Origin: Onishia niordana
GTDB lineage: Bacteria; Pseudomonadota; Gammaproteobacteria; Pseudomonadales; Halomonadaceae
Direction of reading: 5' to 3'
Assembly: GCF_004798965.1 (NCBI RefSeq)
Contig: NZ_SDSD01000002.1
Coordinates: 124,001-188,000 of the forward strand
Length of the DNA stretch: 64,000 nt
Below the pieces are notes generated by a model, which was given only the letters and a program-made list of their open reading frames with translations, made no database searches and was not told where the DNA came from. Below, piece by piece: positions 58,860 to 64,000 of this stretch. The translations under genes and the position numbers were made by a program. Each line of letters opens with the position of its first letter. Position 1 is the first letter of the stretch.

Positions 58860-60020
58860 ATGACATCGCATATTCAACGCCTTATGAAGAGATCGACGCA
58901 GGATTTGAGGCGCTTGCGCAGCAGAGTCATGCTGATCGTGGCCCTGCTGGTGGCGGCATTGATCCCAATGCTGCTCGATGGTCTGACGCCGTTTGCGGCG
59001 CTACTGGATTTTCCCCTCTCACGCCTGGCGCTGATGCTTGCGTTGGTCTTGGGCTGCTGGAATCTCAATGCACTGCGCCTGCGTTTTCTGCTTGCCGGTC
59101 GCGGCGGATCTCGCGGCCTTAGGCGAGCGCAGCAGGATGGCGTCCCAGCAGCTCCATCACCGACAGGCCGAACGCTGACCCGATTTTCATCCGCCCCCCT
59201 GGGACAGCGGCGTGCAGTTGCCATGGTGATGGCGACCGAGTGCGCCACTTGCGCCACACCCGGTGGTAGCGGCGGCCCCTTGACGCTGATGATGCTGCTC
59301 AAGCGTCACGGCGTGCATCCCGCTACCTCTTCCGGGCTATTCGTGATCGATCAAGTCTGCGACATGCTGTTTTTCCTGCTCGCCCTGGCAGCGATGGGCG
59401 GCTATGCCCTGCTGCATCCGAGTGCCTGGCACCGGCCCGAGCTGATACAGCTAGCAAGCGCGGTACTGGTGATGCTTCTGGTGATGATGGCGTTGCTACT
59501 GATCTATCTGCCCCGGGTACTGCGCCTGAGTCGTGTGCCGCTCAAGCACCTGGGGCTAAGCCAGGCGAGGCGTCGCCGTCTGAGCCGTCATATGCTGCAC
59601 TTCCGCCAAGGGCTTGCCATCACGCTTGGCCAACCACCACTGCGGCTCACCGCCATCTTCGCTCTGTGCAGCACCCACTGGCTTGCCCGCTACAGCCTGC
59701 TGTACCTGACGCTGGATGGCCTAGGTGTCGACATCGCCTGGGTCTGGACCTTCATGGTACAGATGCTGGCCATGGCAGCCGGACAACTGAGTCTGCTGCC
59801 GGGTGGCGCTGGGGGCGTCGAGTTGACCATCGGTGCATTTTTACTCCCCACACTAGGCGGCGAAACCACCGCGGCCGCGATCTTGATCTGGCGTTTCGTT
59901 ACCTACCATTGGTATTTGCTGGCAGGCGCCCCGGTGCTGGCATGGCTGGCCGGTAATGGCGGCCCCGATACCGCCACAGTCGGTGAGCGGCGACTCTCAG
60001 GCCGCCAAATCGACACATGA
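58860..60020 (+). CDS. UPF0104/lysylphosphatidylglycerol synthase-like membrane protein (YbhN-like)
   Basis: A 386-residue protein with about 8 hydrophobic helices (VMLIVALLVAALIPMLL, LALMLALVLGCW first). The family core is ECATCATPGGSGGPLTLMMLLKRHGVHPATSSGLFVIDQVCDMLFFLLAL, read as ATPGGSGGPLTLMMLLKRHG, then AMAAGQLSLLPGGAGGVELTIGAFL, a second re-entrant-like GG motif. Family members are lysyl-lipid flippases, or of unknown role. The start is uncertain: ATG at 58860 is used, with a TTG at 58854 or ATG at 58884 possible. It follows the glycosyltransferase and converges on the secretion operon. Confidence 0.82.
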   Translation: MTSHIQRLMKRSTQDLRRLRSRVMLIVALLVAALIPMLLDGLTPFAALLDFPLSRLALMLALVLGCWNLNALRLRFLLAGRGGSRGLRRAQQDGVPAAPSPTGRTLTRFSSAPLGQRRAVAMVMATECATCATPGGSGGPLTLMMLLKRHGVHPATSSGLFVIDQVCDMLFFLLALAAMGGYALLHPSAWHRPELIQLASAVLVMLLVMMALLLIYLPRVLRLSRVPLKHLGLSQARRRRLSRHMLHFRQGLAITLGQPPLRLTAIFALCSTHWLARYSLLYLTLDGLGVDIAWVWTFMVQMLAMAAGQLSLLPGGAGGVELTIGAFLLPTLGGETTAAAILIWRFVTYHWYLLAGAPVLAWLAGNGGPDTATVGERRLSGRQIDT

Positions 60021-60117
60021 CGTAGCACCTACCGAGTGCGCGTCCCGACGTGAGTGACAGGGTGGAGCGCTTAACTGAACGCTTGCAACGGACGTTGCTT
60101 CCTTAAAGAACACCCTA

Positions 60118-61497
60118 TCAGCCGGGGCGCATGGCTCGCGCCAACATGTCGTTCACTGGCTTGAACAGGTAACTGGCGAAGGTCCGCTCGCCGCCCTGCA
60201 GGCGAACCTCGGCCGGCATGCCCGAGCGCAGCGATAGATCCGCTGGCAGCGTTGCCAACGCCTTGGGCTTGAGCAAAATTCGCACCTTGTAGTAATGCTC
60301 CCCGCTGGCCTCGTCCTCGAAGCTGTCGGCAGAAACACGCTGCACCTCGCCTTCCACCAGCGGCGACTGGCGGCGATTGAAGGCTGTGAAGCGCACCTCC
60401 GCCGGCTGCCCGATCTTCACATGATCGATGTCTCGGTCGGTGACACGGGCTTTGACGACGAAGTCTTGACCGACTGGCACGATGTCGAGAACTCGCATGC
60501 CAGGGTCGAGCACCGCACCGCGAGTGTGCACGGCAAGCCCCACCACACGACCCGCGGCTGGTGCCGAAATATTCAAGCGACGCTGCTGGTCACGCAACAT
60601 GGCCAGACGCTCTTTCGCGTCGGCGACCTGATGCTGAACCTCGCGGAGCTGATCGCTGACCGTTTCCTGGTGCTTTTGCTCGCGGACCTCTTTCTGCAGG
60701 ACATACTCGCCGACCTTCGAGCGTAGACGGGCAATATCGGCACGATGCTCGTCGAGCTCGCCCTGATAGCGCAGAATGTCGCGCTGCATCTCGTGCAGGC
60801 GCTGATTGTCGCCGAAGCCGTCCTGGTACAGCGAGCCAAGTGCCTTTACATCTTTTCGTAGCGACGCAAGCTGCTGCTCGGTTGCATCGATCAAGGCCTC
60901 ATGCCCCTCGATCTGGCGGCGGCGCTGTGCAATTTGTTCGTCTAGCGCGTCCAGTGCGCTCTGAAGTCGCAGTCGTCGCGCCAAGAACAGCTGACGCTGA
61001 ACGATCAGTACCTGAGTGAGGCGCCGATCCTCCTGATCAAGTAAGGCGGGTGGATAGTTCAAGCGCTGCTGGTCGGCCTGCTCGGCCTGCAAGCGCACCT
61101 GCGTGGCACGATTGACCCAGTACTGCATGCGGGCAATCTCAAGCTCACCGTCGATACGGGTGGAATCAAGGGTGATCAAGGTATCGCCTCGCTCGACAAG
61201 CTCTCCATCGGCGACCGCGATACGCTCGACGATGCCCCCCTCGAGGTGCTGAACGGTCTTCTTGAAGGAGGCGGCGGTCACCCGTCCCGGCGCCATGACC
61301 GCCACGGCCAGATCGGCCGATACCGCCCAACCACCGAAGCCAACCAGCAACAGCAGCAGGATCCCGATCCCGATACCGCGATGTCGGCGGTCACCTATCG
61401 GCGGGCCCTCATCGTGAATGTCGGTCGCAGTGGCGGTGACGTTGGCACCCAGTGATGCTTTTTCTGCATCCGGCGATGACCCCGTGGACATGTTCAT
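60118..61497 (-). CDS. Type I secretion membrane fusion protein (HlyD/PrtE family)
   Basis: Periplasm-spanning adaptor linking an ABC exporter to a TolC-like channel. The 459-residue protein has a cytosolic tail, one membrane helix (GIGIGILLLLLVGFGGWAVSAD, about residues 40-61), the start of the beta-barrel APGRVTAASFKKTVQHLEGGIVERIAVADGELVERGDTLI, read as QHLEGGIVERIAV, and long coiled-coil helices (about 150-300: QRLHEMQRDILRYQGELDE). A C-terminal barrel domain with SLRSGMPAEVRLQGGERTFASYLF follows. The ATGA start overlaps the ABC gene stop. No outer-membrane channel gene follows, so a shared TolC is likely. Confidence 0.9.
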   Translation of the reverse strand: MNMSTGSSPDAEKASLGANVTATATDIHDEGPPIGDRRHRGIGIGILLLLLVGFGGWAVSADLAVAVMAPGRVTAASFKKTVQHLEGGIVERIAVADGELVERGDTLITLDSTRIDGELEIARMQYWVNRATQVRLQAEQADQQRLNYPPALLDQEDRRLTQVLIVQRQLFLARRLRLQSALDALDEQIAQRRRQIEGHEALIDATEQQLASLRKDVKALGSLYQDGFGDNQRLHEMQRDILRYQGELDEHRADIARLRSKVGEYVLQKEVREQKHQETVSDQLREVQHQVADAKERLAMLRDQQRRLNISAPAAGRVVGLAVHTRGAVLDPGMRVLDIVPVGQDFVVKARVTDRDIDHVKIGQPAEVRFTAFNRRQSPLVEGEVQRVSADSFEDEASGEHYYKVRILLKPKALATLPADLSLRSGMPAEVRLQGGERTFASYLFKPVNDMLARAMRPG

Positions 61498-63179
61498 GTC
61501 TGCGCCTCCCCGGCCATGCTCGCCAACACCCGCTCTCGGGGACCAAACAGACGTACCTGGCCCTGTTCCATCAACAATAAGCTATCGACCTCCTTCAATA
61601 CGCCAGTACGGTGACTGATCACCAAAAGAGTCACCCCCTCGCGCTTCAATTCTTGCATCGCCGTCGTCAGCGCTTTTTCACCCTGGTGATCGAGATTGGA
61701 ATTAGGCTCGTCGAGGACGACCAGAGACGGATCGTTATACAGGGCGCGAGCCAGCCCGATGCGCTGTCGCTGTCCGGCGGATAAGACACCCCCTTTCGGG
61801 GTTAGCAAGGTGTCATAGCCTTCGGGTAAATGAAGAATCATCTCATGAACACCGGCCCGTTTGGCCGCGACTACCACCTTGTCGGCATCCAACGCCTCGA
61901 AGCGGGCAATGTTATCGCCAACGCTGCCCTCAAAGAGTTCGATATCCTGTGGCAGGTAGCCGAGGTAGGGGCCCAGCGATTCGCGCTGCCATTGGGTGAT
62001 CTCCGCGCCATCGAGGCGCATACTTCCGTGACGGGCCGGCCAGATACCTAGCAACACGCGGGCCAGTGTCGACTTACCAGCGGCACTGGCACCAATGATG
62101 CCGACATGCTCGCCGGCGGCAATGGCGATGTTGACGCCTCTTATGACCGGCCGCTCCTGGGTCGGCGGTCCCGCGGAGACGCTCTTGAGGGCCAGCTCGC
62201 CCCGCGGGGGTGGCAACGCCATCCGCTCTTCATTATCCGGCACTTCTTGAAAGAGCGCCTCGAGACGTCGATAAGCAGCACGCGCCGCGACCACGCTTTT
62301 CCAGCTGCCGATAGCCTGATCGATCGGCGCCAAGGCACGTCCCATCAGTAGCGAACCGGCAATCATCATGCCGGGGGTGATCTGCTCGTTGAGTACCAGC
62401 AGCGCGCCCAGACCGAGAATCAGCGATTGGGCAGCCAGACGCAGGGTTCTGGTTAGGCTGAATAGCAGACCGGCACGATCACTGGCCTTTGACTGCTTGG
62501 CCAAATAGCGCCGATGTTGCCGGGCCCAGCGCCTGCGGATGCCTGCCAGCATGCCCATGGCATGTAGCACCTCGGCATTGCGCAGATTGCTGGCGGCAAG
62601 TTCTCGAGACTCAGCCTGGTCACGGCTGGCATCGTCGAGAAGCTGTCGAGTGACCTTCTCGTTGATCACCGCCAGCGCGAGCAGCAACACCCCCGCGACA
62701 GCGGCAAAGCTACCAAACCATGGATGAAAAAGGGTCAGCACGATCAGGTAGACAGGCACCCAGACGGCGTCAAAGAAGACCAGCAGCCCTCCCCCCGCCA
62801 GCGCCTGACGTAACGTTGCCAAGTCATCTAGGGGCCAGGCGCCATGACGTCCCGACAGGTTTAGGTCCCGCCAGAACATATCGCCATGTAGGCGATCATG
62901 CAGTTGCATATCGAAACGGTTACCGAGCCGTACCAGAACGCGGCTACGAACCCATTCCAGCGCCCCCATGATGCAGAAAGAGAAAACGACCAGTAGCGTC
63001 ATTACCACAAGTGTCGCCTCGCTGCCTGTGGTAATAACGCGGTCGTACACCTGCAGCATGTATAAAGCAGGTGTCAGCATCAGCAGGTTAATGAAAAGAC
63101 TAAAAAAGCAGGCCCAACGCAGGGAGTGACGACAGCTTTCTAAAGCCTCACCGAGCACGGTTCGCGATTCAACTGCCAT
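61494..63179 (-). CDS. Type I secretion ABC transporter (PrtD-like, permease + ATPase)
   Basis: The 561-residue exporter joins a six-helix membrane domain (SLFINLLMLTPALYMLQVYDRVITTGSEATL is the PrtD/HasD signature, read as LYMLQVYDRVITTGS) with an ATPase domain. Walker A is GASAAGKST near residue 365, signature LSAGQRQRIGLARAL, Walker B LVVLDEPNSNLD, and the switch histidine is in LVISHRTGVL. It lacks the N-terminal C39-like domain of HlyB and so fits the protease/lipase (RTX) exporters. First gene of the leftward operon; the neighbouring divergent gene is the likely substrate. Confidence 0.92.
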   Translation of the reverse strand: MAVESRTVLGEALESCRHSLRWACFFSLFINLLMLTPALYMLQVYDRVITTGSEATLVVMTLLVVFSFCIMGALEWVRSRVLVRLGNRFDMQLHDRLHGDMFWRDLNLSGRHGAWPLDDLATLRQALAGGGLLVFFDAVWVPVYLIVLTLFHPWFGSFAAVAGVLLLALAVINEKVTRQLLDDASRDQAESRELAASNLRNAEVLHAMGMLAGIRRRWARQHRRYLAKQSKASDRAGLLFSLTRTLRLAAQSLILGLGALLVLNEQITPGMMIAGSLLMGRALAPIDQAIGSWKSVVAARAAYRRLEALFQEVPDNEERMALPPPRGELALKSVSAGPPTQERPVIRGVNIAIAAGEHVGIIGASAAGKSTLARVLLGIWPARHGSMRLDGAEITQWQRESLGPYLGYLPQDIELFEGSVGDNIARFEALDADKVVVAAKRAGVHEMILHLPEGYDTLLTPKGGVLSAGQRQRIGLARALYNDPSLVVLDEPNSNLDHQGEKALTTAMQELKREGVTLLVISHRTGVLKEVDSLLLMEQGQVRLFGPRERVLASMAGEAQT

Positions 63180-63502
63180 GCGATAAGGCTCCCAGCACTG
63201 CTGCCATAAAAGGATAAAATGTTTTAATACTTATTGGTAAATGACCAAAAACTAAATTGCTATATGGCAAAAAATTCATGCTCCTCATTGACCCACTCAT
63301 CTGCTTATACAACACTTTTTTGGTCTCTATCCTACTTCTTCGCATCGCACGATATCGGCCAATAATGCGCACTTTCAACCGGAAGAAAGTGTCCTCAAAT
63401 GGCAACAACATAGGCACTAATTTTAGACATTTAGCCCATAAAGCCACCCATTATCGTCAGTAAGTACTGTCGCCTTTTAAAGACACAGGAGAGACACAAA
63501 TC
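63180..63502. promoter_or_regulatory. AT-rich divergent promoter region at the secretion locus
   Basis: 323 bases without a gene, notably more AT-rich than the rest of the window. It must drive the exporter leftward and the beta-helix protein rightward. A perfect inverted repeat TTGGT-N5-ACCAA lies at 63234-63248, about 55 bases upstream of the exporter start. Confidence 0.5.
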
Positions 63503-64000
63503 ATGAGTTCGTACATTGATGTCGGCAACGATACCAGTGCCGAGGAATTGCAGACGTTGATCAATGAAGCCGAAGCCGGATCGACCCTAAGGCTTGCCGC
63601 CGGTACCTTCGAGTTTGATGACGCCATCACCATCGAGCGTTCCGATATTTCTCTGATCGGAGCAGGTTCCGAACAGACGACTGTCCGTTTCAATGATGAA
63701 GCGCTGGAGCGTAATGACGATCATGCCATCCATCTGAATGGCACAGAAAATACCGACCAAGGCGAGCTGGAGTCAGCGATGAGCGAGGGCGATCAGAGCC
63801 TTGCGCTGGATCGCGACCATGACCTCCAGGTCGGCGACACCATACGCCTCTCTCAGGACAACGACGACGCTTTCTTCGATGAAATCGGCGATACGTCCTG
63901 GCGCAAGGTCGAACATGCCGACTTGCGTACCAGCATGGCCAAGGTGGCGTCTGTCGATGGCGACAGCGTCACGCTCGATCGCGGTGTACATTTTGATTTT
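63503..64000 (+). CDS. Acidic beta-helix protein, likely type I secreted, N-terminal 166 codons only
   Basis: The frame opens at ATG 63503 with AGGAGA 10 bases upstream and runs through the window edge. It starts SSYIDVGNDTSAEELQTLINEAEAGSTLRLAAGTFEFDDAITI, the entry turn of a right-handed parallel beta-helix as in pectate lyases and mannuronan epimerases, with ISLIGAGSEQTTVRF as the next rungs. It has no signal peptide, no cysteine, and many Asp/Glu, features of type I (RTX) substrates. The exporter genes are divergent and adjacent. Its enzymatic activity and C-terminal RTX repeats lie outside the window, so the role is inferred. Confidence 0.75.
   Translation, partial: MSSYIDVGNDTSAEELQTLINEAEAGSTLRLAAGTFEFDDAITIERSDISLIGAGSEQTTVRFNDEALERNDDHAIHLNGTENTDQGELESAMSEGDQSLALDRDHDLQVGDTIRLSQDNDDAFFDEIGDTSWRKVEHADLRTSMAKVASVDGDSVTLDRGVHFDF

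Overview
The window looks like a chromosomal segment of a moderately halophilic gammaproteobacterium, most likely Halomonadaceae (Halomonas or a close relative). The reasons are high GC, an acidic proteome, and gene order that partly matches both Escherichia coli and Pseudomonas: ftsK-lolA, aat-bpt-infA, clpA-clpS, rluE-nudJ-mnmA-hflD-purB-roxA, then aceA. This placement is inferred from gene content. No rRNA, tRNA, CRISPR array, insertion sequence or prophage was recognised.

Layout. 1-9.3 kb: murI (cut by the window edge), a hemerythrin-like protein, rarA facing lolA and ftsK, then aat-bpt (N-end rule aminoacyl transferases) and infA. 9.4-15 kb: clpA and clpS (with aat/bpt these form the N-degron pathway) and a monomeric isocitrate dehydrogenase. 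15-21.3 kb: rluE, nudJ, mnmA, hflD, purB, roxA and a GNAT enzyme, a translation and RNA-modification block with overlapping genes. 21.3-24 kb: aceA and an uncharacterised 72-codon gene that share the same sequence motifs upstream. 24-26 kb: SlyB-like lipoprotein, small membrane protein, SlyD-type isomerase.

26-34 kb: a three-gene overlapping operon (TVP38 membrane domain fused to an FAD disulfide oxidoreductase, a CDP-alcohol phosphatidyltransferase, a DUF3047 exported protein), periplasmic msrA, a collapsed MFS transporter remnant, an NlpC/P60 lipoprotein and an 825-residue protein with duplicated DUF1266-like modules. 34-46 kb: gabD-gabT (GABA catabolism), small stress and membrane proteins, a sodium/solute symporter, a GlxA-type regulator overlapping an MFS gene, ycjX-ycjF, and uspA preceded by an FNR/Anr-like box. 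46-53 kb: a complete sugar ABC importer with an upstream two-component system, arranged like the Pseudomonas glucose system gltR-gtrS-gtsABCD.

53-64 kb: a Cof-type phosphatase, RNase II, an envelope-lipid group (cardiolipin synthase, glycosyltransferase, YbhN-like membrane protein), then a type I secretion ABC transporter and membrane fusion protein. Divergent from these is the start of an acidic beta-helix protein that runs off the window and is probably their substrate.

Most of the window is ordinary core genome. The parts least explained by known biology are the aceA/72-codon-gene pair with shared operators, the TVP38-oxidoreductase/phosphatidyltransferase/DUF3047 operon, the duplicated DUF1266 protein, and the secretion locus at the right edge.
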